Positions 9,807 to 18,704 of a stretch of DNA of 57,574 bases are shown piece by piece (position 1 is the stretch's first letter; each line of letters begins with the position of its first letter). Origin of the DNA: an uncultured Lachnospiraceae bacterium. GTDB lineage: Bacteria > Bacillota > Clostridia > Lachnospirales > Lachnospiraceae. The notes below the pieces were generated by a model. It made no database searches and had not been told where the DNA came from. It was given only the letters and a program-made list of their open reading frames with translations. A program made the position numbers and the translations under genes. Where the stretch lies: the NCBI GenBank assembly GCA_949743325.1, contig CATJTQ010000095.1, positions 1-57,574 of the forward strand, written 5' to 3'.

Positions 9807-11381
9807 GTGGATACAAAAGAAATAGAAGATAAAAAATTGAATGAATTAGATGAAAATCAAGAAACAAAAAAAAATAAAAATAAAAAATTTAAGAAGATAA
9901 TTGCTGCATTATCAATTACAGTTTTTGGTATAGTTCTTATTATTTTAATGGCTGTTTTGCTGCCTGGAAGTATTAGTAAGAGTGATAAAGGTATTATGTT
10001 TAAACAGTTTGGAGTTGCGGCAAAGGATAAATGGGTTACTAGGAAGGGTGATACTTATTATTTTGGAAAAGACGGTTATGCTTTTACTGGCTGGAAGAAA
10101 ATAGATAAGTCCTCATACTTTTTTGCCAAAAATGGAGTGATGCAGAAAGGCTGGATTGATAAAAATGGTAAAAAATATTATCTTGATAAGGAGACTGGAA
10201 AACTAATCAAAGGATTTTATACTATAAAGGATGACAATTACTATTTTGACGAAAAGGATGGCTCCCTGCAGAAGGGCGTGATTTTAAAAGATGATAATAT
10301 TATTGCCTATTCAAATGATGAGGGCAAGTTATTGTCAGGAGTATATGAAATTGAAGGTGTTTTAAGGTGTTTTTCTGAAACTGGAGAGAGTAAGATCGGA
10401 TGGGTTGAACTTGGGGGAGATAAATTTTATTGTAATGCAGATGGGCGTGCAGCAGTTGGAAATAGTGAAATTGAAGGCAATAGATATTTTTTTGATGATA
10501 AAGGTATTTTGAAAAAAGGCTGGATTGAGGATTCAGACGGGAATAAGTATTATTCTGATGAGGAAGGCATATTGCAGACAGGAAGACAAAATATCGACGG
10601 TAAATATTATTATTTTGACGATGCTTCAATCTTAAAAACAGGATGGATTAATATTGATAATTCAGAGAGAAGTTATGCAGATGAAAACGGAGTTCTTAAG
10701 ACTGGTAAGCAAAACATTTCTGGCATTGAGTTTACTTTTGACGATAAAGGTATTCTTGTCAATCAGAATTCAGGCGAATTAAAGATGGTTGCATTGACAT
10801 TTGATGATGGTCCATCAGCAAATACTGATAAAATATTAGATGTGTTGGAAAGTTTTGACTGTAAAGCGACATTTTTTGTTGTTGGTTCAAGAGTTTCGTC
10901 ATATCCTTCGCAGATAAAAAGAGAATATGAATTAGGATGTGAGATTGGAAGCCATACATTTAATCATAAATATTTGACGTCATTATCTTCTGAAGAGATG
11001 CAAAATGAACTAGACCGTACGAACGAGGCAGTTTCAAAAGTAATTGGCAGGGGTACAACTTGTGTAAGACCCCCTGGAGGGTTTTATAATGATGATGTTA
11101 AATCAAGAATAGATATTCCAATTGTAATGTGGAGCATAGATACTGAGGACTGGAAGACAAAAAACACTCAGTCAGTAGCTCAGATTGCTACAACAGGAAT
11201 TCAAGACGGCGATATAATATTAATGCACGATTTATATTCATCTACTGCAGATGCTGTGGAAATGATTGTTCCAGCACTGATATCACAAGGATTTCAAATT
11301 GTTACTGTGCAGGAACTCCTTGATGCTCATGGTGGGGCATTTGGTAATAAAGTTTATTTCACAGCAAATGAAGTTAAATAA
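9807..11381 (+). CDS. Membrane-anchored polysaccharide deacetylase with cell-wall-binding repeats
   Basis: A 524-residue surface enzyme. A charged cytoplasmic N terminus leads into one membrane helix (about residues 31-52). Tandem glucan/choline-binding-type repeats fill about residues 70-320, with recurring GWxxxx...YYFDxxG units such as KKGWIEDSDGNKYYSDEEG. A NodB deacetylase domain covers about 328-515. Its metal and catalytic motifs are present: TFDDGPS, SHTFNH, RPPGGFYNDD and LMHD. It probably deacetylates peptidoglycan or a wall glycan while bound to the wall. The GTG start follows GAAAGG. Confidence 0.9.
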   Translation: MDTKEIEDKKLNELDENQETKKNKNKKFKKIIAALSITVFGIVLIILMAVLLPGSISKSDKGIMFKQFGVAAKDKWVTRKGDTYYFGKDGYAFTGWKKIDKSSYFFAKNGVMQKGWIDKNGKKYYLDKETGKLIKGFYTIKDDNYYFDEKDGSLQKGVILKDDNIIAYSNDEGKLLSGVYEIEGVLRCFSETGESKIGWVELGGDKFYCNADGRAAVGNSEIEGNRYFFDDKGILKKGWIEDSDGNKYYSDEEGILQTGRQNIDGKYYYFDDASILKTGWINIDNSERSYADENGVLKTGKQNISGIEFTFDDKGILVNQNSGELKMVALTFDDGPSANTDKILDVLESFDCKATFFVVGSRVSSYPSQIKREYELGCEIGSHTFNHKYLTSLSSEEMQNELDRTNEAVSKVIGRGTTCVRPPGGFYNDDVKSRIDIPIVMWSIDTEDWKTKNTQSVAQIATTGIQDGDIILMHDLYSSTADAVEMIVPALISQGFQIVTVQELLDAHGGAFGNKVYFTANEVK

Positions 11382-11451
11382 AAAATAATTATTTGTAATA
11401 TAAATAAATTTTATAAATTAAAATTTATGGTTAATTTTTCTAAATAATGTT

Positions 11452-11533
11452 CCGATAATAATATTGAAAAGAAAAATTATAAAAAAATACCTCTGAAGAT
11501 ATATAATATAAAGAGCAAAGTGGTCTTCAGAGG
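11452..11533 (+). promoter_or_regulatory. Upstream region with SigD-like element and long-arm inverted repeat
   Basis: CCGATAA at 11452-11458 resembles the -10 of flagellar sigma-D promoters, with a weak TTAA element about 17 bases upstream. Downstream, CCTCTGAAGA at 11490-11499 and TCTTCAGAGG at 11524-11533 form a perfect 10-base-pair inverted repeat around a TATAAT-containing loop. No T run follows it. It could be a leader hairpin or an operator around a promoter. Confidence 0.4.
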
Positions 11534-11577
11534 TTAATACCTTTAATAAGGATTAATAAAGAAAGGGGTAATGAAAA

Positions 11578-12204
11578 ATGAGTGTAAATTCTGTTACAGG
11601 TAATACACCGGATTATAGCAGTACATATACAAGTACTGTTGCTGCAAAACAGCCAGAGACAAATGTTGAAAAAGAAGATCAGGCTGCAGTTTATGATAAA
11701 ACTACAAACAACAAAGACACAGCAGGTACTATTTATTCAAAAAATAAAATGAGTGAGAGCGAAAGAGCAGCATTGGTTAAACAGCTTAAGGCTGATATGG
11801 AAGCTAGACAGAGTAGTCTTGTAAATATTGTTAAGAAAATGATGAGCAAGCAGTCCAAGACTTTCAGTGTAGCTAAAGATGAAAATGCTATGTGGAAATT
11901 TCTTGCAAGCGGAGATTATACAGTAGATGCTGCGACAAAGAAGCAGGCTCAGGAAGATATTTCAGAAGATGGATATTGGGGAGTTAAGCAGACTTCACAA
12001 AGACTTTTTGATTTTGCAAGTGCGCTTGCAGGAGATGATGTGGACAAGATGAAAAAGATGCAGGATGCTATGAAGAAAGGTTTTGATCAGGCAACCGGAG
12101 CATGGGGAAGAGAACTGCCGGGAATATGCGGTGAGACTATGGATGCAGCTAATAAGTTATTTGAAGATTATTATGCATCAAAAGAGACTGCAGAAGTACA
12201 GTAA
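11578..12204 (+). CDS. Conserved-looking hypothetical protein, Ala/Lys-rich, cytoplasmic
   Basis: I do not recognise this 208-residue protein. It has no signal peptide or membrane segment. The first 50 residues are polar and low in complexity (Ser, Thr, Asn). The rest is amphipathic helix with many Lys, Glu, Met and Ala, including LVKQLKADMEARQSSLVNIV and a Trp-containing C-terminal half (GYWGVKQTSQRLFDFA, ATGAWGRELPGICGET). The strong AAAGGGG site and isolated position suggest a well-expressed single gene. A flagellar or sporulation-linked role is only a guess from the SigD-like element upstream. Confidence 0.8.
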   Translation: MSVNSVTGNTPDYSSTYTSTVAAKQPETNVEKEDQAAVYDKTTNNKDTAGTIYSKNKMSESERAALVKQLKADMEARQSSLVNIVKKMMSKQSKTFSVAKDENAMWKFLASGDYTVDAATKKQAQEDISEDGYWGVKQTSQRLFDFASALAGDDVDKMKKMQDAMKKGFDQATGAWGRELPGICGETMDAANKLFEDYYASKETAEVQ

Positions 12205-12312
12205 TTTTTGTCTGCTTTCAGTATTGTTTACTAATTTATTGTAATAACATTTTACTAAATGACATATTTTTTGGTAAAATGCAGATTTTTTAAATTTAAT
12301 AGATAACATTTA

Positions 12313-12345
12313 AAGACTCCGTAACTTTTTGCGGGGTCTTTTTTT
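12313..12345 (+). terminator. Rho-independent terminator
   Basis: AAGACTCCG at 12313-12321 pairs with CGGGGTCTT at 12332-12340 and is followed by a T run. It ends the hypothetical gene upstream. Confidence 0.88.
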
Positions 12346-12394
12346 AGAGTTTATTCAACTGAATTAAAATTAATTTTCTTTTTTATATTAATAC

Positions 12395-12423
12395 TTGACA
12401 GATTAGTAATTATAATATAAAAT
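12395..12423 (+). promoter_or_regulatory. Promoter of the oxidative-stress operon with PerR-like operator
   Basis: TTGACA at 12395-12400, a 17-base spacer and TAAAAT at 12418-12423. The spacer contains TTAGTAATTATAAT, an AT-rich partly palindromic sequence with one good half of the PerR box (ATTATAA). Autoregulation by the first gene is likely but the box match is imperfect. Confidence 0.6.
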
Positions 12424-12458
12424 AGAATTAAAATAAATCTAAAAATGGTGAAGATAAT

Positions 12459-12824
12459 ATGACAAAATATTCTAAAATAATTTTGGATATAATAAATACA
12501 TCAGATGAGCATTTAACTGCAGAACAAATATATATGAGAATGAAATCTCAATCATGTAAGGCTGTAATGGCAACTGTTTATAATAATCTTAATTTATTGG
12601 TTAGAGAAGGGTTAGTAAGAAAAATTAATGTTGACAATTCTCCTGACAGATATGATAAAATAATACGCCATGATCATTTGGTCTGTAAACTTTGTGGTAA
12701 AATATCTGATTTATATTTGGAAGATTTAACATCAAAATTCGAATCGGATTGTTCTGTGGAATTTGAATCATATGATTTGAAGCTTATATATATATGTGAA
12801 AAATGTAAAACTGATAATATGTAG
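12459..12824 (+). CDS. Fur-family metalloregulator, PerR-like
   Basis: A 121-residue Fur-family repressor. The winged helix covers about residues 1-80 (LTAEQIYMRMK, MATVYNNLNLLVREGLV). The metal-binding part has RHDHLVCKLCGK and a C-terminal CEKC, giving the paired CxxC structural zinc site. The adjacent rubredoxin and rubrerythrin genes point to a PerR-type peroxide sensor rather than an iron-uptake Fur. It overlaps no gene and leads the operon. Confidence 0.88.
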   Translation: MTKYSKIILDIINTSDEHLTAEQIYMRMKSQSCKAVMATVYNNLNLLVREGLVRKINVDNSPDRYDKIIRHDHLVCKLCGKISDLYLEDLTSKFESDCSVEFESYDLKLIYICEKCKTDNM

Positions 12825-12849
12825 TATAGTAGCAGAAGGGAGAGAATGT

Positions 12850-13458
12850 ATGGCTGGTAATGCAATGTACAATTTAACTTATGGTTTATTTATTCTTACT
12901 GCAAAAGAAGGTGAAAAAGATAACGGATGTATAATTAATACGGTTACTCAAGTTACAACAGAGCCTAATAGAATAACAATAGCAGTAAATAAAAGCAATT
13001 ATACACACGATATAATTGTTAACACGGGAATTTTTAATGTTTCTGTATTAACTGAGAATTCAAAATTTGAAACGTATAAACATTGGGGATTTCAGAGTGG
13101 CAGAGATGTTGATAAAACAGAGGGAATAACTTTTAGCAGAGCAGAAAATAGCGTTATATATATTGCTGAGGAGACAAACGCATATCTATCCGCTAAAGTT
13201 GTATCTGCCACAGATTTGGGAACTCACACTTTATTTTTGGCAGATGTTACAAAGGCAGAATGTCTGTCAGATGACCCTTCAGTAACATATAGTTATTATC
13301 AAAAAAATATTAAATCTGCTCCAAAGACAGATGTTAAGAAAAAAGGATATATTTGTACAGTTTGCGGATATATATATGAAGGTGATGTTTTGCCGGATGA
13401 TTTTATTTGTCCATGGTGTAAGCATCCGGCTTCAGATTTTGAACCAATAGATAAATAA
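12850..13458 (+). CDS. High-molecular-weight rubredoxin (flavin reductase-rubredoxin fusion)
   Basis: A 202-residue two-domain electron carrier. The N-terminal flavin reductase-like FMN domain covers about residues 1-150 (MYNLTYGLFILTAKEGEK, VNKSNYTHDII). The C-terminal rubredoxin domain has the two iron-binding knuckles CTVCGYIYEG and CPWCKHPASDF. It would pass NAD(P)H electrons to rubrerythrin or a flavodiiron protein for oxygen or peroxide reduction. The ATG at 12850 follows AGAAGGGAG; an upstream in-frame ATG inside the regulator gene has no such site. Confidence 0.9.
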   Translation: MAGNAMYNLTYGLFILTAKEGEKDNGCIINTVTQVTTEPNRITIAVNKSNYTHDIIVNTGIFNVSVLTENSKFETYKHWGFQSGRDVDKTEGITFSRAENSVIYIAEETNAYLSAKVVSATDLGTHTLFLADVTKAECLSDDPSVTYSYYQKNIKSAPKTDVKKKGYICTVCGYIYEGDVLPDDFICPWCKHPASDFEPIDK

Positions 13459-13476
13459 AACTAGGAGGATACAATT

Positions 13477-14016
13477 ATGAGTAATAAATACGAAGGTACA
13501 CAGACAGAGAAAAATCTTGAGGCAGCATTTGCTGGAGAATCACAAGCTAGGAATAAATATACTTATTTTGCCTCGGTTGCTAAGAAGGAAGGTTATGAGC
13601 AAATTTCTTCATTATTTCTTAAAACAGCAGACAATGAGAAAGAGCATGCAAAGCTTTGGTTTAAAGAATTGAATGGAATTGGAAACACATCAGACAATCT
13701 TGAAGAAGCTGCAAATGGTGAAAACTATGAGTGGACAGATATGTATGATGATTTTGCTAAGACTGCAGAAGCAGAAGGTTTTCCGGAGCTTGCAGCTAAG
13801 TTTAGAATGGTTGGCGAGATTGAGAAAAAACATGAAGAGAGATATCGTCAATTGTTAAAAAATATAGAGACTTCATCTGTTTTTGCAAAAAGTGAAGTTA
13901 AAATATGGGAGTGTCGTAATTGTGGACATATAGTAGTGGGTATGAACGCACCACAAATGTGTCCTGTATGTAATCATCCTCAAAGCTTTTTTGAGGTGCA
14001 TGCACAGAATTATTAA
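13477..14016 (+). CDS. rbr: Rubrerythrin
   Basis: A 179-residue peroxide reductase. The ferritin-like diiron domain (about residues 1-140) shows the helix motifs [28 protein letters not shown] and [11 protein letters not shown]. The C-terminal rubredoxin-like Fe(SCys)4 domain has CRNCGHIV and CPVCNHPQ. It follows the rubredoxin fusion by 18 bases behind AGGAGG, so the electron donor and the terminal reductase are co-expressed. This is standard oxidative defence of strict anaerobes. Confidence 0.96.
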   Translation: MSNKYEGTQTEKNLEAAFAGESQARNKYTYFASVAKKEGYEQISSLFLKTADNEKEHAKLWFKELNGIGNTSDNLEEAANGENYEWTDMYDDFAKTAEAEGFPELAAKFRMVGEIEKKHEERYRQLLKNIETSSVFAKSEVKIWECRNCGHIVVGMNAPQMCPVCNHPQSFFEVHAQNY

Positions 14017-14046
14017 TTCAAATAATTATCTAAATATTTTTTTAAA

Positions 14047-14092
14047 AGTCAGCCGAATGGATATTGTATATCTATTCGGCTGATTTGCTTTT
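14047..14092 (+). terminator. Terminator of the oxidative-stress operon
   Basis: TCAGCCGAATGGATAT at 14049-14064 pairs with ATCTATTCGGCTGA at 14070-14083, followed by a T-rich run. Confidence 0.85.
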
Positions 14093-14195
14093 AATTTTAT
14101 AAAAAATATTGTTTATGATGATTGTAAAAAAATTAAATTTAAAAAAGAATATTGAAAATCGATTTGGAGACACTATGAAAAAGGAGGGAATTTTT

Positions 14196-15566
14196 ATGCA
14201 GAAATATATTCCAATTACAGATGTTTATGCTAGAGAAATTATTGATTCAAGAGGTAATCCGACTCTGGAAGTTGAAGTTGTTGCTGATGAAAAATATTTA
14301 GGAAGAGCAGCTGTTCCTTCTGGCGCTTCGACAGGGGAGCATGAGGCGGTTGAGCTTAGAGATAATGAGAGCCGTTATATGGGTAAAGGTGTACTGACTG
14401 CTGTTTCTAATGTCAATGAAGATTTGGCAGAAAAACTTATAGGAGTCGAAGTTACAGAGCAGAATCTTATTGATCAAATTATGATTGATACAGATGGAAC
14501 TGAAAACAAAGGAAATATGGGTGCTAATGCAATTCTTGGAATATCAATGGCAGTAGCTGACGCAGCGGCAGAAGCTGTAAAACTTCCTTTGTATAAATAT
14601 CTTGGAGGCAGTAATGCAAAACTACTTCCATGTCCAATGATGAATATATTAAATGGGGGATGTCATTCTGAAAATGCTATTGATTTTCAGGAGTTTATGA
14701 TAATGCCGATTGGAGCTAGATCATTTCATGAGGCTTTGAGAATGTGTTGCGAAGTATATCATTCATTAAAGAAAATTTTAGATGATAATCATTTAAGCAC
14801 TGCAGTTGGTGATGAAGGTGGGTTTGCACCTGATTTAAAAAATGCAGATGAAGTTTTTGAATATTTGACAAAAGCTGTTAATAAGGCGGGATATGAGACA
14901 GGAAAAGATATTGTTTTTGCTATGGATGCAGCAGCGAGTGAGCTGTATAATTCAGATTCTGCTCTGTATGATTTTCCAGGTGAGAGCAGAATGTTAGAAG
15001 CTGCTAATAATGAAACGAAGACAGAGGTGATATCAAGACCTGATACGTTGAAAATGTCAGTATCCCGTACAACGGATGAGATGATTGATTATTATGAAAT
15101 GCTCTGTAATAAGTATCCATTATATTCAATTGAAGACGGTCTGGATGAAAACGATTGGGAAGGTTGGAAACGTCTAACTGAGCGTATTGGCAATAAAGTT
15201 CAGCTTGTTGGAGATGATCTTTTTGTCACCAATACAAAACGCTTAAAACAAGGAATTGATATGGGTGTAGCAAACGCTATATTGATTAAGGTTAATCAGA
15301 TAGGTTCACTAAGTGAGGCTATGGAAGCAGTGGAGATGGCACAGAAAGCAGGTTATAATTGTGTGATTTCACATCGGTCAGGTGAGACAGAAGATACTAC
15401 AATTGCAGATTTAGCCGTTGCGACAAATGCAGGACAGATTAAAACAGGAGCTCCATGCAGAAGCGAGAGAGTTGCTAAGTATAATCAGTTGCTCAGAATA
15501 GAAGAAGACTTAGGCGGAGCAGCAAAATTTGAGTGTCCATTTTGCAGAAAAGGATGCACACAGTAA
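14196..15566 (+). CDS. eno: Enolase
   Basis: Converts 2-phosphoglycerate to phosphoenolpyruvate; 456 residues from the ATG at 14196 behind AAAGGAGGGA. Conserved segments are [54 protein letters not shown] and the catalytic [11 protein letters not shown]. It is longer than typical bacterial enolases (about 430). The extra length is an insertion before [10 protein letters not shown] (about residues 265-295) and a cysteine-rich tail ([11 protein letters not shown]). NGGCHSE replaces the usual NGGxHAxN. All key catalytic residues appear intact. Confidence 0.95.
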   Translation: MQKYIPITDVYAREIIDSRGNPTLEVEVVADEKYLGRAAVPSGASTGEHEAVELRDNESRYMGKGVLTAVSNVNEDLAEKLIGVEVTEQNLIDQIMIDTDGTENKGNMGANAILGISMAVADAAAEAVKLPLYKYLGGSNAKLLPCPMMNILNGGCHSENAIDFQEFMIMPIGARSFHEALRMCCEVYHSLKKILDDNHLSTAVGDEGGFAPDLKNADEVFEYLTKAVNKAGYETGKDIVFAMDAAASELYNSDSALYDFPGESRMLEAANNETKTEVISRPDTLKMSVSRTTDEMIDYYEMLCNKYPLYSIEDGLDENDWEGWKRLTERIGNKVQLVGDDLFVTNTKRLKQGIDMGVANAILIKVNQIGSLSEAMEAVEMAQKAGYNCVISHRSGETEDTTIADLAVATNAGQIKTGAPCRSERVAKYNQLLRIEEDLGGAAKFECPFCRKGCTQ

Positions 15567-15612
15567 ATATCAATAAGTTTATACTGCTGGAAGTAAAAGA
15601 AAGGAGAAAAAT

Positions 15613-16050
15613 ATGGAACAGAGAGAAGATACGCTTTCATTATTACAAGAATGCAATTCAGGAATTCAAATGGGAGTACAGAGTATTAATGATGTATTGG
15701 ATAAAATTGAGAATGAAAAATTAAAAGATATACTGGAGAGCTCAATGGAAGAACACAGACGTCTTGGAAATGAGACTCATGAGATGCTTATAAAATATGG
15801 AGAAGATGTTAAAGAAGCTCATCCAATGGCAAAAGAGATGGCAAAGATGAAGACAGGCGTAAAAATGGCAATTGAGGAAAATGATAAAACCGCTGCTGGA
15901 CTTATTTCTGATGGCTGCCATATGGGTATTAAATCATTGAGCAAATATTTAAATCAATATAAAAAGGCAGAGGAAAAGGCAAAAGACATTGCTAAAAAAT
16001 TAATTTCTATGGAAGAAAGTCTTGATACAAAAATTAGATGTTATCTTTAA
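15613..16050 (+). CDS. Helical bundle protein of unknown function
   Basis: A 145-residue soluble, nearly all-helical protein, with no signal peptide or membrane segment. Its four helix-length segments (residues about 5-35, 35-62, 72-90 and 95-135) and acidic and His-containing helix faces (EEHRRLGNETHEMLIKYGED) loosely resemble ferritin-like DUF2383-type bundles. I cannot assign a function. It lies 46 bases after eno behind AAAGGAG and is followed by a terminator, so it may be cotranscribed with eno. Confidence 0.75.
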   Translation: MEQREDTLSLLQECNSGIQMGVQSINDVLDKIENEKLKDILESSMEEHRRLGNETHEMLIKYGEDVKEAHPMAKEMAKMKTGVKMAIEENDKTAAGLISDGCHMGIKSLSKYLNQYKKAEEKAKDIAKKLISMEESLDTKIRCYL

Positions 16051-16142
16051 TATAATAATGTCTTTCTTTATTGAGTAAATTATGATATTATTAAAATTAA
16101 ACAGAAATTCTAAAATTTACTTGGTTAAATTTTAATATAAGT

Positions 16143-16197
16143 TATGCCGCAAGTTTAATGACAGCTTATAGCGGATTAATTTGCGGCATATATTTGT
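16143..16197 (+). terminator. Rho-independent terminator
   Basis: ATGCCGCAA at 16144-16152 and TTGCGGCAT at 16181-16189 form a perfect stem with a further TTAA pairing inside, followed by a T-rich run. Confidence 0.7.
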
Positions 16198-16239
16198 TAA
16201 TAAAAATTTAATTAATATCAGTTGTGTGAGGGAATAATA

Positions 16240-16785
16240 ATGAAAATAATGATAGCGTCAGATATTCATGGAAGTGCCAAATGGTGCAGAATGCTTGTAG
16301 AAAGATTTTCAGAAGAGAGACCTGAAAAATTACTTATTTTAGGTGATATTTTGTATCATGGACCAAGAAATGACCTTCCTGAAGAGTATTCACCGAAAAT
16401 TGTTATTCAAATGCTTAATAGAATAAAAGAAAACATTATTTGTATTCGTGGAAATTGTGATACAGAGGTTGATCAAATGGTACTTGAGTTTCCTATAATG
16501 TCGGAGACTATGACAATGTTTTTGGACGGACATTTTATTTATGTATCCCATGGACATATAGAAAATGAAGCTAATCCTCCATATTTACATAAAAAAGACA
16601 TATTATTAAATGGCCATACTCATATTTCAAAATGTAAAGAGTATGAAAATTATATATATATGAATCCTGGTTCAGTGTCAATTCCAAAGGAAGATACTCC
16701 ACATGGCTATATGGTTTATGAAAATCATAAATTTACATGGAAGAAACTTAGCGGAGAGGTTTATATGGATTATATGTTAAAATAA
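16240..16785 (+). CDS. yfcE: YfcE/MJ0936-family phosphodiesterase
   Basis: A 181-residue calcineurin-like metallophosphoesterase. All metal-binding blocks are present: SDIHGS, GDILYHG, RGNCD, SHGH, NGHTHI and the terminal NPGS. The short form matches YfcE, which acts on phosphodiesters in vitro; the biological substrate is unknown. The ATG at 16240 follows GAGGGAA; a TTG 18 bases upstream is an unlikely start. Confidence 0.92.
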   Translation: MKIMIASDIHGSAKWCRMLVERFSEERPEKLLILGDILYHGPRNDLPEEYSPKIVIQMLNRIKENIICIRGNCDTEVDQMVLEFPIMSETMTMFLDGHFIYVSHGHIENEANPPYLHKKDILLNGHTHISKCKEYENYIYMNPGSVSIPKEDTPHGYMVYENHKFTWKKLSGEVYMDYMLK

Positions 16786-16886
16786 CTTTATTTATAATAC
16801 AGAATTATTTCCAATAATAAACAGTTTTTTTACGTGATTATTTTAGAATATCATTATTCGTTGGAAAAAGCAGTTAAGGAGAGCGT

Positions 16887-17891
16887 ATGATAACAATTAG
16901 TATTTGTATGATTGTAAAAAATGAGGAAAAACATCTTGAGAGATGCCTTAATTCAATTGCTGATCTTGCAGAAGAATTGATAATTGTTGATACTGGTTCA
17001 ACAGACAGAACAAAAGAGATAGCTGAGAAATATAGTGCAAAAATTTATGATTTTGAATGGATGGAGGATTTTGCTGCTGCAAGAAATTTTTCATTTTCAA
17101 AGGCTACAATGGATTATATTTATCAGGCAGATGCCGATGAAGTGTTAGATGAAACTAACAGAATTAGATTTAATCATCTTAAACAGATGTTATCTGCAGA
17201 AGTTGATGTTGTACAGATGTATTATTGTAATGAACTGGAGTCTAATAATTTATATAACGAAAAAAAGACATATTTGCCTAAAATGTATAAGCGGATTAGA
17301 AAATTCTATTTTGAAGATCCTATTCATGAACATGTCAGATTGGAACCACTTATATATGACAGTGATATAGAGATACAGCATTTGCCGGAAGAGATTCATT
17401 CTAAACGCGATTTTAAAGGGTTTAAGAGAATGATTGATACTGGTATGCGGTTGTCACACAGATTACATAATATGTATGCGGCAGAGTTATTTATATCAGG
17501 AGAAGCAAAAGATTTTCTTGATTCTAAGGAATTTTTTATTGAATCAATTAATGATATTGATAGAAGTACAGTTGAAAAAAAAGAAGCGGCAGCGGTGTTG
17601 GTAAAGATTGCACTTATTGAAAAAGATATAGTTAATATTTTGAAATACGTGTTAAAAGATACAGTAAATAATATGTCCAGTGAAATGTGTTATTTAATTG
17701 GTGAATTTTTTTATGAACAGGGAGATTACAACGAAGCTTCATTGTGGTATTATAATAGTGTATATAAATATAAATCAATACTACATATGAAAATAAAAGA
17801 TATATATGCCAAAGAGCAGCTTGCAGATTGTTATGAAAAGACTGGAAAACATAGCGAAGCAAAGAAAATACGAGATGAGATAGAAAAATAG
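16887..17891 (+). CDS. Glycosyltransferase family 2 with C-terminal TPR-like region
   Basis: A 334-residue protein. The N-terminal GT-A domain has ISICMIVKNEEKHLERCL, the nucleotide-binding IVDTGSTDRTKEIAEKY and the metal-binding DADEVLD. The C-terminal half is helical and repeats resemble tetratricopeptides (FYEQGDYNEASLWYYNS, CYEKTGKHSEAKKI). This pairing is common in Firmicute SunS/WaaE-like transferases that modify proteins or surface glycans. The acceptor is unknown. It starts behind AAGGAGAG and is followed 14 bases later by aroD. Confidence 0.88.
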   Translation: MITISICMIVKNEEKHLERCLNSIADLAEELIIVDTGSTDRTKEIAEKYSAKIYDFEWMEDFAAARNFSFSKATMDYIYQADADEVLDETNRIRFNHLKQMLSAEVDVVQMYYCNELESNNLYNEKKTYLPKMYKRIRKFYFEDPIHEHVRLEPLIYDSDIEIQHLPEEIHSKRDFKGFKRMIDTGMRLSHRLHNMYAAELFISGEAKDFLDSKEFFIESINDIDRSTVEKKEAAAVLVKIALIEKDIVNILKYVLKDTVNNMSSEMCYLIGEFFYEQGDYNEASLWYYNSVYKYKSILHMKIKDIYAKEQLADCYEKTGKHSEAKKIRDEIEK

Positions 17892-17905
17892 CAGGGGTAT
17901 TTATA

Positions 17906-18679
17906 ATGGATTGTAAATCATTTATAAATGTAAAAAATGTAAAAATTGGTATTGGGAGACCAAAAATATGTGTTCCCCTTACAGGTCATACATTGCAGGA
18001 TTTAGAAAATCAGGCAAAAGCGGCGAAAGACAGCGAAGCAGATATAATAGAGTTAAGAATAGATTATTTTATCAGAGAAAATGGCAAAGAAAAAGTTTTG
18101 GATGTTATTGGTAAAATAAGAAAAATCACACAGAATATTCCTTTAATATTTACTTTTAGAACTAAAGAAGAGGGTGGAGAGTGTAAAATTAGTTTAGAGG
18201 ATTATGAACAATTAAATTGTGCTGTGGCAGAACACAATATGGCGGATATAATTGATGTTGAATATAATTTAGGTGAAGAATTGGTTCAAAGACTTTGCAA
18301 AACGCTGAAATTAAAAAGAATTAATGTTATTGCTTCAAAACATAATTTTAGTATGACAGAGAGTGAACAAGAACTGGCAGAGAGTATGAACAAAATGGCA
18401 TTTTTAGGAGCTGATATAGTAAAAGTTGCAATGATGCCGATGGATAAATTTGATGTTATAAGATTGATGAAAGTAACACTTATAATGCAGGAAAAGTTAA
18501 GTGTTCCAATTATTGCAATGTCTATGGGTAAGCTTGGTGCAATTTCCAGGCTTTGTGGAGAATTTTTTGGCAGTTCAGTAACATTTGCTACTGTTGGCGA
18601 TGCGTCCGCACCAGGACAGATGAAATCAGAAAAGGTGTTAGAGAGCCTGGAGTTAATACACAGGCAATTTGAAGTGTGA
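17906..18679 (+). CDS. aroD: Type I 3-dehydroquinate dehydratase
   Basis: A 257-residue shikimate-pathway enzyme that dehydrates 3-dehydroquinate through a Schiff base. Typical blocks are CVPLTG, IIELRIDYF, TFRTKEEGG, the His-containing IASKHNF, the Schiff-base lysine in VKVAMMP, SMGKLGAISR and the closing APGQM. No other aro genes are close. It sits between a glycosyltransferase and hprK in a same-strand string. Confidence 0.95.
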   Translation: MDCKSFINVKNVKIGIGRPKICVPLTGHTLQDLENQAKAAKDSEADIIELRIDYFIRENGKEKVLDVIGKIRKITQNIPLIFTFRTKEEGGECKISLEDYEQLNCAVAEHNMADIIDVEYNLGEELVQRLCKTLKLKRINVIASKHNFSMTESEQELAESMNKMAFLGADIVKVAMMPMDKFDVIRLMKVTLIMQEKLSVPIIAMSMGKLGAISRLCGEFFGSSVTFATVGDASAPGQMKSEKVLESLELIHRQFEV

Positions 18680-18704
18680 AAATATATAAAAAGGAGAAGA
18701 TTAA

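Noticed and set aside
14109-14195. An upstream ATG as the eno start, adding 29 residues.
   Set aside because: The extra residues do not match enolases and the ATG at 14196 has a strong ribosome site.
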